NCBI RefSeq assembly: GCF_020622345.1
Contig: NZ_JACNMO010000008.1
Span: forward strand, 124,001 to 188,000
From: Roseobacter weihaiensis
GTDB taxonomy: Bacteria; Pseudomonadota; Alphaproteobacteria; Rhodobacterales; Rhodobacteraceae
DNA length: 64,000 nt
Reading direction: 5' to 3'
The notes beneath the pieces were generated by a model. It made no database searches. It had not been told where the DNA came from and worked only from the letters and a program-made list of their open reading frames with translations. A program made the position numbers and the translations under genes. Shown here in pieces: positions 33,212 to 41,721 of this stretch. Numbering within the stretch: the stretch's first letter is position 1; each line of letters begins with the position of its first letter.

Positions 33212-34531
33212 TTACCAATCGTAACGCCTTGGCGTTTTCGACATCAAATCAATTGAAAAACAAGAAGACATCTCAGATGGCCTGAGCGTTACCCAGTCGT
33301 GACTGTCTTCTTCTTGCTTTCCCTCAATCGGAACCTTCAGGCGATCAAAGCTCCCCGTCACCGTCTGAAAGTCTGCCTTGGAAAGATTCAACAGCTCGTA
33401 ACCGCCCCCAACAATAATGATTTGATCAATATGTTCCGCGATCTCTGCAGTACATTCAAAAAGGATCATGCAGCCATCCAGCTCTATCATCTTGCAGGTC
33501 GGCTGAAACCTATCGAGAAAGGGCGTAGAAAGCGCCTGAAAATTCAAGTGAGACTTGTCGACTTCCAATACACCGCTCGAAAACGATGTTCGAATGTACT
33601 CCAGCCGTTCGTCTTCTTTTGCGTTCTTTGGGTGTTCCAACTTCTCAGCACGGTCGACGTAGCGATGGTACATAGGTGTTTCCGGTAGCAACCAACTAAA
33701 ACCGAAACCATACTGGCTGTTTCTTGACAGACCTTTTCTTCTGGAATTCAACTCGTCAAACGATTCCGTAATCTCCTTCGTTCCGCCTCCATATGTAACT
33801 CCAATGAAACCTTGCGAGTGCACTCTGAGTGATAGCATCGTCTGGAAGAAAAACTCGCCACCGCAAGCATCCCAAAGGGAGGTGTCCAGCTTCACGATAG
33901 TCGCAAGACTGTTCAGTAGCATTTGAGATTCTAGTAAGAACTGAATCCTCTTGGTTGTTTGGTCGATTCCTTTCAACCCGGAGCCAATGGCTGAGTTGAT
34001 CTCGTCAGCCCAAGCACCGAAGAAGTCCTTTTGCTCAGCATCACTCAAGGGAATATCTAGGTATCGAAACCTGATCGCGTATCCGCGATTCGAGTCTAGA
34101 ACAATTCTCATTCTCTCGCGATCAAATATTTCGCAAAAGTCCATGCCACTTGTGTAGGCAAGCTTCTGAAGATCAGAAATAATTCCAGGCGTAAGGCCAA
34201 CATTTGTGAAAAAGGCAAATGCCTCCGGTCGGGTGGTCCCATCCTTCTTTGGCCTAATAGCATTTTCCAAGTCCTCTTCGAACTTGGCTCTAATCTGCTT
34301 TCGGTGTTGATCCAAATCAGTTGCGTCGTTCACGAACCCGACAGCACCAAAGAGCATGTTTTCTTTGTAGTAACCCTGAAGGTCGCGCCCACCGTCTGGT
34401 CCCCCCTTGGGCAGACGGGGGCGGATGTCGGTGTAATCGTCTTGAACCGACAGAATTTCCAAGCACATTCGCTCACGCTTGGCTTGGTTTGTGTTCAAAT
34501 GGTCTTTTAGACGTCGATCAGTTTCACTCAT
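33212..34531 (-). CDS. Unknown protein with Mrr-like N-terminus, partner of the 770-residue protein
   Basis: 439 residues from ATG 34531; an in-frame TTG lies 6 bases upstream. The N-terminal domain has LPKGGPDGGRDLQGYY at about 39-54, like the GxGGxDxGxD part of Mrr-type restriction endonuclease domains, then MLFGAVGFVNDATD where Mrr would have its Gln-x-Lys. That second motif is degenerate, so nuclease activity is uncertain. The rest (about 150-439) is mixed alpha/beta with no family assigned. Translated just ahead of the 770-residue protein; the pair probably acts together. Confidence 0.68.
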   Translation of the reverse strand: MSETDRRLKDHLNTNQAKRERMCLEILSVQDDYTDIRPRLPKGGPDGGRDLQGYYKENMLFGAVGFVNDATDLDQHRKQIRAKFEEDLENAIRPKKDGTTRPEAFAFFTNVGLTPGIISDLQKLAYTSGMDFCEIFDRERMRIVLDSNRGYAIRFRYLDIPLSDAEQKDFFGAWADEINSAIGSGLKGIDQTTKRIQFLLESQMLLNSLATIVKLDTSLWDACGGEFFFQTMLSLRVHSQGFIGVTYGGGTKEITESFDELNSRRKGLSRNSQYGFGFSWLLPETPMYHRYVDRAEKLEHPKNAKEDERLEYIRTSFSSGVLEVDKSHLNFQALSTPFLDRFQPTCKMIELDGCMILFECTAEIAEHIDQIIIVGGGYELLNLSKADFQTVTGSFDRLKVPIEGKQEEDSHDWVTLRPSEMSSCFSIDLMSKTPRRYDW

Positions 34532-34603
34532 GCACAACCGTTACCCGAATTGGAAAACGACAACAACTTGTGCAACCATGCAATTCAACGGGATTCTAGT
34601 AGG

Positions 34604-35098
34604 TTAGCGCCGCCTGGGCACCTCCACGCCCTCCTTTCGAAGTACCGCGGCCACTGAGGCCACCGAGCGAGTAGAGGTCTTGGCCTCAGGGAACTCAGCC
34701 ACGACCCGATCCACGATAGCGAGGTAGCCGAGGTCGGGGTCCATCAGCAGCTCTTGCACCAGCGAGCCGATGGTCCGCCTCAGCTCGGGCCCGTGCACCG
34801 TGGCCGCTGCGATCTTCTTGTCCACATTCTGCTCGTGCTCGGCCGCGTCATCAGCGTCCGGTGCGCTCGGTTCGGGGTTCTCGGTGACTTCCGCCTCGGG
34901 CGTGTCAGCCGCTCGGACACCGATGACTCCGCACTCGACCACGATCGATCCTGGGTGCTCTCCGCGCTTCTTCTCGGCCAGGTGGCGAAGTGCATGTGGA
35001 GACGGAACACCAGCCCTTTTTGGCTCTGCAACGTGGCCTGTGGCTGACCCCGGTGACGGCCAAAGCCAGGGCGACTTAAGAGGCTCGTCCTCCTTCAT
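34604..35098 (-). CDS. Unknown GC-rich gene, possible winged-helix C-terminus
   Basis: 164 residues from ATG 35098, preceded by GAAGG. The N-terminal half is Pro/Ala/Glu-rich and likely disordered. The C-terminus (LGYLAIVDRVVAEFPEAKTS, then RSVASVAAVLRKEGVEVP) reads like a small winged-helix domain. It overlaps the 35076 gene by 23 bases. G+C is far above that of the genes on either side, indicating a different source. Function unknown. Confidence 0.5.
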   Translation of the reverse strand: MKEDEPLKSPWLWPSPGSATGHVAEPKRAGVPSPHALRHLAEKKRGEHPGSIVVECGVIGVRAADTPEAEVTENPEPSAPDADDAAEHEQNVDKKIAAATVHGPELRRTIGSLVQELLMDPDLGYLAIVDRVVAEFPEAKTSTRSVASVAAVLRKEGVEVPRRR

Positions 35099-35393
35099 CC
35101 TGGCCTTCAAGTTTTCGGTCAACCAGCGGCCAGTTGGGAAGGTCAAGGTCGCCTAGCCCTTCCTCCGTCAGAACGTCCATGACGCTTCGTGCGGGGTCGT
35201 CCAGGGCGATTGTCAGCACGTCGGGCAGGTCTACCCCTAGCGTCGTGCGAATTGCTATGCGGAAGTCTTCAAGTAGCGCGTCTGCGTCGGGTGCAATCCT
35301 GACTTGGATAGTCGCGTCCTGTTGCATGAGTTGCAGCGCCCGCAGGCACAGGGCCGAAAGCTTGGCGGTCAGTTCGGCGGGCGGGCTGCACAT
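35076..35393 (-). CDS. Unknown small GC-rich gene
   Basis: 105 residues from ATG 35393 (MCSPPAELTAKLSAL). Mostly helical, acidic C-terminus; no family recognised. Overlaps the next gene, so they form a coupled pair. An upstream extension in the same frame has weak composition and no ribosome site. Confidence 0.5.
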   Translation of the reverse strand: MCSPPAELTAKLSALCLRALQLMQQDATIQVRIAPDADALLEDFRIAIRTTLGVDLPDVLTIALDDPARSVMDVLTEEGLGDLDLPNWPLVDRKLEGQDEGGRAS

Positions 35394-35456
35394 GGCGTTC
35401 CGGTTTAAGTCAGGACAACACCCGACTCTTTCCAGCACAAGGAAGCGCGGGAACAC

Positions 35457-35760
35457 GGTGCAGAGACAACATGGTCGTCACCCAATAGAACCTCAAGTCA
35501 TTGATTTAATTACACAAGTGCAGTATTCCCGCAGGTGGAGTCAATGGGAGACTGAAGGTGGGCCTACGGGGGGAAATCGCGGTCCTCTCTATATATCTTG
35601 GGGTCTCAAATTTCTGCGAGAAATTTGGTTGGCTTCTATAAACACGGTTCGACGCGGAAGAATTTAAGAGAGAAAAGAGTATAAAGTTACCTTCTAGCTT
35701 GCTCCGGTCGGCTTGGGATGACACTCTAACCCAAAAGCAAACGGGCAATTTTGCATTTTC
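35457..35760. other. A+T-rich gap without a gene
   Basis: About 300 bases between the GC-rich pair and the secreted-protein gene. I see short open frames only, without ribosome sites, and no clear hairpin. It may hold the promoter for the 35393 gene. Confidence 0.4.
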
Positions 35761-36384
35761 TCACTCGTTCACCCAGTCTAGTGGTAGGTTATCTAATAAC
35801 CTTTGGTGGAAATCTCTTCGAACGACCAGCATTTCTGGACTATACGACCAAATTTCTCCAAATACATGCGTGCCCAAATCAGCGGTTCGACTACCGTCTT
35901 TGACGCGAGTAACAGTTGACCAGAGCGGACCATTCTCCAGATAACTAAGAAACTCATAGCGAAGATACGCGTGTTGGTTCAGCATTCCGCTTTCAACGAA
36001 GAGTAACGTAACGCGATCTACGGGAACATTGAAACCAGTCGATAACTCTTCAATGAACTTACGCGCAACTTCTATTTCGTCGTTGGATTTCTCGCCCCAT
36101 GTCCTGCCTGCGAACACTCCTGCATCTGCGAAACCAACTCCTTTTAGTTCAACTTCTACTGGCGAAAGGCTCGCCTCTTCCGAAAACTCCGTTGCATGGT
36201 CTATGCAAGTATACTTCATAGGAAAGTCTGCGCACTTTACCTCCGAGTTTTTCACAAATCCCCAGCGACCATCGAAAAGCAGTGAGACCTCTTTACCGTC
36301 TTTTTCAAAAGACCCTACTACCGGTTGAGCGGAAGCTGTTGACGCGATCAAAGCGGTCAGCAACAGGATTAATGATCTAAGCAT
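35761..36384 (-). CDS. Secreted protein of unknown function
   Basis: 207 residues with a clear signal peptide (MLRSLILLLTALIASTASAQ, cleavage after about residue 19). The mature part has two Cys in VKCADFPMKYTCIDH that could form a disulfide. No domain recognised. AGGAG precedes the start. The A+T-rich composition matches the nuclease pair. It may be cargo unrelated to defence. Confidence 0.7.
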   Translation of the reverse strand: MLRSLILLLTALIASTASAQPVVGSFEKDGKEVSLLFDGRWGFVKNSEVKCADFPMKYTCIDHATEFSEEASLSPVEVELKGVGFADAGVFAGRTWGEKSNDEIEVARKFIEELSTGFNVPVDRVTLLFVESGMLNQHAYLRYEFLSYLENGPLWSTVTRVKDGSRTADLGTHVFGEIWSYSPEMLVVRRDFHQRLLDNLPLDWVNE

Positions 36385-36671
36385 TCGTCACTCCTGATAG
36401 TCTCAGTTACAATTATCGCTAGTGTGTTTTCTGATTGCAACTCAGACCCTGCCAGCCCTCGTCAGTCAAGTTTCTATTGCTCTGTCAAACGAGTTCGGGA
36501 GAAGGAAAATTCCTCATTTTTGGCGATTTGGCTCACTTTGTGCGCAAGGCTTCGTTCGCTTTGCAACTCAATGAGACGCAAGATGAACTCGCCCGCGAGG
36601 GTAAACAACCGCAAACATTAAGAATGTATCAAGGTGACGAACGCCAAAGTTCGTTCAAAAATCAGTTGACG
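36385..36671. other. Gap without a recognised gene
   Basis: About 290 bases upstream of the secreted-protein gene, including its likely promoter. Plus-strand open frames here lack ribosome sites and have unlikely composition. Confidence 0.35.
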
Positions 36672-36712
36672 TTCGGGGCGGGTTTGGGGATATATTCGGG
36701 ACACTTTCGGGG
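36672..36712. repeat. Four phased TTYGGGG repeats
   Basis: TTCGGGG at 36672, TTTGGGG at 36683, TTCGGGA at 36695 and TTCGGGG at 36706: periods of 11, 12 and 11 bases, one helical turn each. They stand 74 bases left of the third tRNA-Asn copy, where arm-type integrase sites would be expected. No integrase gene remains beside them. Confidence 0.6.
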
Positions 36713-36785
36713 ATACATGTACGACCACCCTTTCGATTTCTTTTTTTTCCAATAGGATAGAGAGCGACAGAATTTCTCCAGCACG

Positions 36786-36802
36786 CCTACCGCCGGAGCC
36801 AA
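36786..36802 (+). repeat. Third, partial tRNA-Asn 3' copy (17 bp)
   Basis: CCTACCGCCGGAGCCAA matches the last 17 bases around the tRNA-Asn 3' end. Shorter than the 47-bp copies, as expected for a site reached by an element with a shorter crossover identity or eroded since. It marks the right limit of element 2. Confidence 0.75.
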
Positions 36803-37257
36803 TTTCCAAGATAAACCCAATAAACTGGCAAAGGTCGCGTTTGCGACGTGTCTGCGAACGTTATTGTCAATTTTCTGGAAAATCGTCCCCTGTGTCGGGT
36901 GCCGACGCGAAATTATCAGAAACTGCTGTCGATACAGATTAATATTGATTCTCGCAGCGGCAGCCAAAAATCCATGTTTGATGATTAAGCTGTCATTTTC
37001 ATCATCCTGAGAACCCTCGGCGGTCGAAGCGATCTAATCTGTACCCCAAAATATTCAACTCACTTGAGTAAGAACTGCCCGCAATAGCTTGGTGCGCCCG
37101 TACAACACCAAAAGCTCGCTTCGACGGCTCCTGTCTTCGGGAAAGTCCGGCAATTAGATAAGATTTTCACGATCAATAAGTGCCCAGACCATCTTCGTTA
37201 AACCGGTCGTTTACCTAGTCACCCCATAAGTTGAGAGCATACTCCAACCAATTCCGG
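36803..37257. other. Gap right of the third att copy
   Basis: About 450 bases with no convincing gene, tRNA or strong hairpin. It should hold the promoter of the following two-gene unit. Confidence 0.35.
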
Positions 37258-37266
37258 GTGAATCCA

Positions 37267-37776
37267 GTGAAATCCATATTTTCCTTGGCATTAATTGCCT
37301 TTTTCAGCGCAGCACCTTTGATGGTGACTGCTGCGCCACAACCGGTGACCCTTGAGGCCATGCAGCACGTACCAGCAAAGGTTACTGTCGTGCGCCCGGA
37401 CGGGTCCGAAATGCACTATAGTTCAGCTCAGCTCGAAGATCTGCCAACCTACAGCCTGAAAACCACAACGCCATGGCGTCAGGAGCCTGCGATGTTTGAA
37501 GGCATTCTGCTCAAAGACCTTCTTGAAGCCAATGGGTTGGGCGATGTTGAGGCAATCAAAGTCACGGCAGAGAACGATTATCAGGTGATGATTCCACGAT
37601 CGATCTGGCAAGAGACGGATGTACTTGTCGCCACACGCGTGGATGGCAAACCACATTCCCGACGCGCGCGTGGTCCGATCCAGTTCGTGATCGACATGGA
37701 AGGCTACAAGGCATTGGAGGTTGCAAGCGAAGATCATCTTGTCTGGATGGTCTCCAAGATCGAAGCTGCGAACTAG
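37267..37776 (+). CDS. Periplasmic protein with molybdopterin-oxidoreductase-like fold
   Basis: 169 residues from GTG 37267 (alternative GTG 37258). A signal peptide (FSLALIAFFSAAPLMVTAA) is followed by a small domain like the oxidoreductase molybdopterin-binding fold: LKTTTPWRQEPAMFEGILL, then LLEANGLGDVEAIKVTAENDYQVMIP. It lacks an evident cofactor Cys, so it may be a ligand-sensing relative rather than an enzyme. The next gene, a membrane GGDEF/EAL protein, starts 9 bases later; I infer that this protein supplies its periplasmic signal. Confidence 0.75.
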   Translation: MKSIFSLALIAFFSAAPLMVTAAPQPVTLEAMQHVPAKVTVVRPDGSEMHYSSAQLEDLPTYSLKTTTPWRQEPAMFEGILLKDLLEANGLGDVEAIKVTAENDYQVMIPRSIWQETDVLVATRVDGKPHSRRARGPIQFVIDMEGYKALEVASEDHLVWMVSKIEAAN

Positions 37777-37785
37777 CACTTTCCC

Positions 37786-39807
37786 ATGGCACCCCAAGAG
37801 CGCTCGCGCCCTACGATCAATGGTATTCTCGACGCGCTGGCGACGCGCGTCGGTCTGACCCTGTCGCTGGTCGGGCTCGCGTTGATCTGTTTTCTGGCGG
37901 GGGTGAATGTTGAGCGGTCTGTCAAGAAACTGGACGATTATCAACACTCCTACAATGATCGGCTCATTCGAAATGGTTTCGTGTCGTTGAGCGACATCCA
38001 GAGGCTTCTCCTCAGCGCTCAAGAGGCTGTCGAAAAAGGAGAATTTACCGCTGAAGGCGAACAGGCGTTCATTCAGGCATCCGACTTTCTCTTTGTGCGG
38101 ACCAAGCATTTTCGGCGCACGTTGCTGTTGGGCGAACCCTTTGCGCCATCCGAGGATGCTGTGAGCGCCATGGAAGCCATGCTTGATGTCTCCGAACGCG
38201 CTGTCGCAACGGGGTTGGTTAACGTGCCGGGTCTATGGGACGAGTTGCTGGCGACCTCTGACGATACGCGTCGGAAACTGGTGATTTTTCTTGAAGAGAT
38301 GGCGCGCCTGCAGAATGCGTTGATGCTCGATCAGTCCCGTGCGGTCCGCGAACAACGCACGGTTGTCTTGGCGAGCCTTCTCGGATTGACCTTCGTCGGC
38401 ATCGCTGCCCTCCTTCTGCTAAGAAGAGAGGTTCTTGGTCGACAGGCCCGTGATCGCGCCGAACGTGACGTGGAATTTCTGGCATATTTCGACAAACTGA
38501 CCGAACTGCCCAATCGCGCCCAATTCCAATCTCGCCTTGACAAAAGTCTGACAAAGCACGAGCCCGTCGCATTGATCCTTGTCGATGTCGACGATTTCAA
38601 GACCATCAATGACACTTACGGCCACGCTGCCGGAGATACAGTGCTGCGCCATGTCGGCAAATTGTTGTCCGCACAAGTTGAAGCCTCGGATGGCTTTGCC
38701 GCACGTATCGGCGGTGACGAGTTTGCTATTGTTTTGCCGACAGATGATCTGGATGAGCTGACCCGGAAATGCAACAGACTTCTGCAGGAGGCGCGCAAGG
38801 GGCTTTCCTACGAAGGCGAGACGTTTCATGTCGGTCTCAGCATCGGCTTTGCGACCAGCACCCTGCTTGGCCAGGATCTCTCCCCCTCGGTGGACACGAT
38901 CTGCCGCGTGGCCGATTTCGCGCTCTATTCCTCAAAATCGAATGGTCGCGGGCGCTTCACCCAATACGATGAAACGCTTGAGAAGCGCTTTCTCGAGCGT
39001 CAGTCGATGGTTGATGATCTTCCGCACGCCATTGCGGAGGGTGAACTCGCCATCTACCTTCAGCCCAAAGTCTACCTGCCAAACGGCACCCCCTATGGCT
39101 TTGAAGCATTGGTACGCTGGAAACGGAATGGTCGCGTCGTTCCCCCCGACGAATTCATCAAGGTCGCTGAGGAATGCGGTCTGATCTACGAGATCGACCG
39201 ATATGTTCTCCGGTCCGCCACCCGTTTGTTGGCAGAGTACAATCACGCGCACCAGACTGCTTATTCGGTCAGCGTGAATCTATCGGCTTTGCATTTCAAC
39301 TCACGTCGGATCATCGGATGGGTAGAGGAAGCACTGAACACATCTGACTTGGCTCCAGGTCTGATCACTCTCGAGATAACTGAAACAGCAGAGCTGAGGG
39401 ATTGGCAGGAAGCCCAGAGTATCATGTCGGAATTGCGTGAGCTTGGCACGAAAATCTCCATCGACGATTTCGGCACGGGCTACTCATCGCTGGGATATCT
39501 GCGCTCAACGGTTGTCGATGAGGTCAAGATTGATCGGTCTATCATTGATCGGATAGAAACCTGCGATAAGGCCCGGTTTTTGCTTGATGGCGTATTGGAC
39601 ATGGCAAGCAACCTTGGGCTTGTTGTTGTTGTTGAGGGTGTGGAAAACTCCGCGCAGGCCAAGACGCTGGACCATATGGGAGCGGCCCGCGCCCAGGGCT
39701 TTTTATTCGGTCATCCGGTCCCGGCCGAACAGGCACTCGGCGGTTTGCCCCACGTTGCGGGTGACGCGGAAGTTGGTTACGATCGGCGCGCAAATGAGCG
39801 CGGATGA
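37786..39807 (+). CDS. Membrane GGDEF-EAL protein (c-di-GMP turnover)
   Basis: 673 residues. Membrane helix at about 22-44, a periplasmic helical sensor (about 45-200), a second helix (VLASLLGLTFVGIAALLLL), then GGDEF (about 235-395; intact RIGGDEFAIV) and EAL (about 410-655; FEALVRW, DDFGTGYSSLGYL and VVVEGVE). Both active-site motifs are complete, so it could make and break c-di-GMP, with direction set by the periplasmic partner encoded just before. The start ATG 37786 follows the partner stop by 9 bases. Confidence 0.92.
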   Translation: MAPQERSRPTINGILDALATRVGLTLSLVGLALICFLAGVNVERSVKKLDDYQHSYNDRLIRNGFVSLSDIQRLLLSAQEAVEKGEFTAEGEQAFIQASDFLFVRTKHFRRTLLLGEPFAPSEDAVSAMEAMLDVSERAVATGLVNVPGLWDELLATSDDTRRKLVIFLEEMARLQNALMLDQSRAVREQRTVVLASLLGLTFVGIAALLLLRREVLGRQARDRAERDVEFLAYFDKLTELPNRAQFQSRLDKSLTKHEPVALILVDVDDFKTINDTYGHAAGDTVLRHVGKLLSAQVEASDGFAARIGGDEFAIVLPTDDLDELTRKCNRLLQEARKGLSYEGETFHVGLSIGFATSTLLGQDLSPSVDTICRVADFALYSSKSNGRGRFTQYDETLEKRFLERQSMVDDLPHAIAEGELAIYLQPKVYLPNGTPYGFEALVRWKRNGRVVPPDEFIKVAEECGLIYEIDRYVLRSATRLLAEYNHAHQTAYSVSVNLSALHFNSRRIIGWVEEALNTSDLAPGLITLEITETAELRDWQEAQSIMSELRELGTKISIDDFGTGYSSLGYLRSTVVDEVKIDRSIIDRIETCDKARFLLDGVLDMASNLGLVVVVEGVENSAQAKTLDHMGAARAQGFLFGHPVPAEQALGGLPHVAGDAEVGYDRRANERG

Positions 39808-40502
39808 CCCTCCCGGTTTTACCGGAAACTGTCTGGTTGACCTCAAGCGGATTTATCGACGGCATTCATGTTAACGTAAAATGCCTCCCCACCGTCAACT
39901 GGCCAGATCTATCCACTTGGTTCGAGCAGGCGACGGTTGTTGAACCAGCCCCCTCATTTGAGGGCTTTCCCTTCAACCGCCTCTGTGAATTTCCAAGGAT
40001 CCGACCTGCGGGCCGCTTCTGCGTTGAAGAGGTTAATCCTCCTCTCAGCTCACGCGCCCGCAAGAGCCGCAGCAAGTTTTCCTCTGAGTGCCATGTCCGT
40101 GTTCTCTCTGCCGTCCCAAAACCCACAAGGCCTTGGCAACGTTTTGGAGGGCGAGACACCGGCTCCACTCTGGGGCCTTTGCTTGAACGACCCGAAGGAA
40201 GCAAAGCCCGGAAAGGGAAAGGAGCAGGAGGAGCTGGTCGAGAAATGGCTGGTGCGTTTGCATCAAATCGGCATTGCTATGCAGCTTTTCCCTGACCCGA
40301 AATACACGCCTCATGCATTTCAGTGCTGTGGCTTCTGAACGCCGGATCTGCCTGCAAGACACTTGCCAATCGCCTGTCCGCTTTATATCGCGTATTGAGC
40401 TAAATCCGTTTAAATGGTTTCCTTTGTCGGGTGCGACGGTTACCGTTTCACCGGACCGCCAGGTCTTGTCTTGGTCGTGGCGCGCAACATCAAAGATGGG
40501 TA
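39808..40502. other. Gap of about 700 bases without a confident gene
   Basis: Open frames on both strands (for example 39937-40338 plus and 40045-40596 minus) have no ribosome site and no recognisable motif. It may be relic sequence. The right end should contain the heme oxygenase promoter. Confidence 0.35.
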
Positions 40503-41126
40503 ATGTCTGAAAACGGCTTATTTCTTTCCAAGAAGCGGTCACAGATGAAAGCCGGTGCCCCCGGTTTCGCCCGTCGGGTGATCGCTGATGAGACATGTGC
40601 AGTACATCAGTCGCTGCACCAACATCCCTGGATATCTCGGTTAACGCTCAGCTCGCTAGAGATGCAAGATTATCGAACTTTGCTGGCGGCTTACTACCAG
40701 TTTTTTAGTTTGATCGAGCAGGCCCGGCAGCGAAACAATGCCTATGACACGCTGTCGGTCGAGGATTGCTTGGCGGCTTTGCATGCCGATCTGGTTGCAT
40801 TGGACGCATTGCCGCCCGCCAGTGAAGGCAAACTGGCCTTTCTGGACACAAAAGAGAAAGTGCTGGGCTCACTTTACGTGATGCATGGGTCAGGCTTTGG
40901 CGGGCGGCAGATGAACAGAAATATCGAGCAAGTCCTGCCAGATACACCCCGGAGCTTCTTTGGAAAATCGACAAATCCCGCGGTTTGGCGACAGCTAAAT
41001 CTAGAGCTCGACATTATCAGCACGGACAGGGAAGCTCTTGAGGACTTGATCGTGGCGTCAAAGCAGACGTTTGCGCGCTTTGGAGAGTTTATCACCTGCT
41101 ACTGCGAGCGGTTCGGTCGGACCTAA
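40503..41126 (+). CDS. bphO: Biliverdin-producing heme oxygenase (BphO type)
   Basis: 207 residues. Opens heme to biliverdin, the chromophore of the phytochrome encoded next door. The proximal His is in CAVHQSLHQHPW (about residue 35), and LGSLYVMHGSGFGGRQMNR (about 120-138) is the distal-helix Gly-rich signature. Length is normal. The stop overlaps the convergent response regulator gene by 4 bases. Confidence 0.87.
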   Translation: MSENGLFLSKKRSQMKAGAPGFARRVIADETCAVHQSLHQHPWISRLTLSSLEMQDYRTLLAAYYQFFSLIEQARQRNNAYDTLSVEDCLAALHADLVALDALPPASEGKLAFLDTKEKVLGSLYVMHGSGFGGRQMNRNIEQVLPDTPRSFFGKSTNPAVWRQLNLELDIISTDREALEDLIVASKQTFARFGEFITCYCERFGRT

Positions 41127-41578
41127 ACACGCGGTCTCCGGCCGGGGTGATCGCCCTCCATCTCTTGTTCCAGTCGTGCTATTTCGTCCAGTAGCTCCGG
41201 GATGACAACGGGTTTTTCCAGCCCGACATCCGCGCCAATCTGCTGAGCGGTTCTAAGGATACTGCCCATACCTGGGTATTTGGACGTACCGGACATCACA
41301 ATGATCGGCATTTTCCTGTGTTTTGGGGATCGGCGGATCCAGTTGATCAGAAGGATGCCCCCATCTGGAACAGCGCGTTGGTCCTTCATGACAATGATAT
41401 CCGAGATCAGCAGATCGTAACTCTCATGTGACAGTTCTTCGATGGCCTCCGAGGCAGAGGTTCGAACCACCACCGTGTATCCCGCTGTTTCGAGATCTTC
41501 TTTAAGTTTATAGCTCTGGACCAGATCATCTTCCATAAGCAGAATTTTGGACATATCAACTCTTTCTGCGGTTGGCAT
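41123..41578 (-). CDS. Single-domain response regulator
   Basis: 151 residues; the ATG at 41578 has AGAGGTG at good spacing, better than the later ATG at 41554. A lone receiver domain: KILLMEDDLVQSYKL (acidic pair), phospho-Asp in YDLLISDIIVM, Thr/Ser in IIVMSGTSK, and the conserved Lys in VGLEKPVV. No output domain. It faces the phytochrome gene head to head (143 bases between), so it may accept phosphate from it; that is inference. Confidence 0.88.
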   Translation of the reverse strand: MPTAERVDMSKILLMEDDLVQSYKLKEDLETAGYTVVVRTSASEAIEELSHESYDLLISDIIVMKDQRAVPDGGILLINWIRRSPKHRKMPIIVMSGTSKYPGMGSILRTAQQIGADVGLEKPVVIPELLDEIARLEQEMEGDHPGRRPRV

Positions 41579-41721
41579 CACTACACCTCTGGCGTGCATT
41601 TCAATAGTGCTGTAGCCTGTCAATAATACTAGACATATTGATGTACTATTTTTCGAACACACTTTTGCCGTGTGTTGCACCTGTATAATACGTGCGACCC
41701 ATCTACAAGGAAACCGCGCCC

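Larger units (their letters stand above)
30604..36802. mobile_element. Element 2: integrase-less island with nuclease pair, about 6.2 kb
   Basis: Lies between the second tRNA-Asn 3' copy and a third, 17-bp partial copy at 36786-36802. All its genes point left. A+T content is high in the two large genes and the secreted-protein gene, but the 34604-35393 pair is GC-rich, so the segment is a mosaic. No integrase is present. Its left end carries AGTACAGAA repeats and its right end TTYGGGG repeats, which do not match; it may be a fusion of the ends of two former elements. Confidence 0.65.

Noticed and set aside
36424-36755. Plus-strand frames of 65-106 codons
   Set aside because: No ribosome site, unlikely amino-acid composition, and they run through the TTYGGGG repeats.
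40045-40596. 183-codon minus-strand frame before bphO
   Set aside because: Overlaps the bphO start, no ribosome site and no recognisable motif; low-complexity Leu run only. Perhaps relic sequence.
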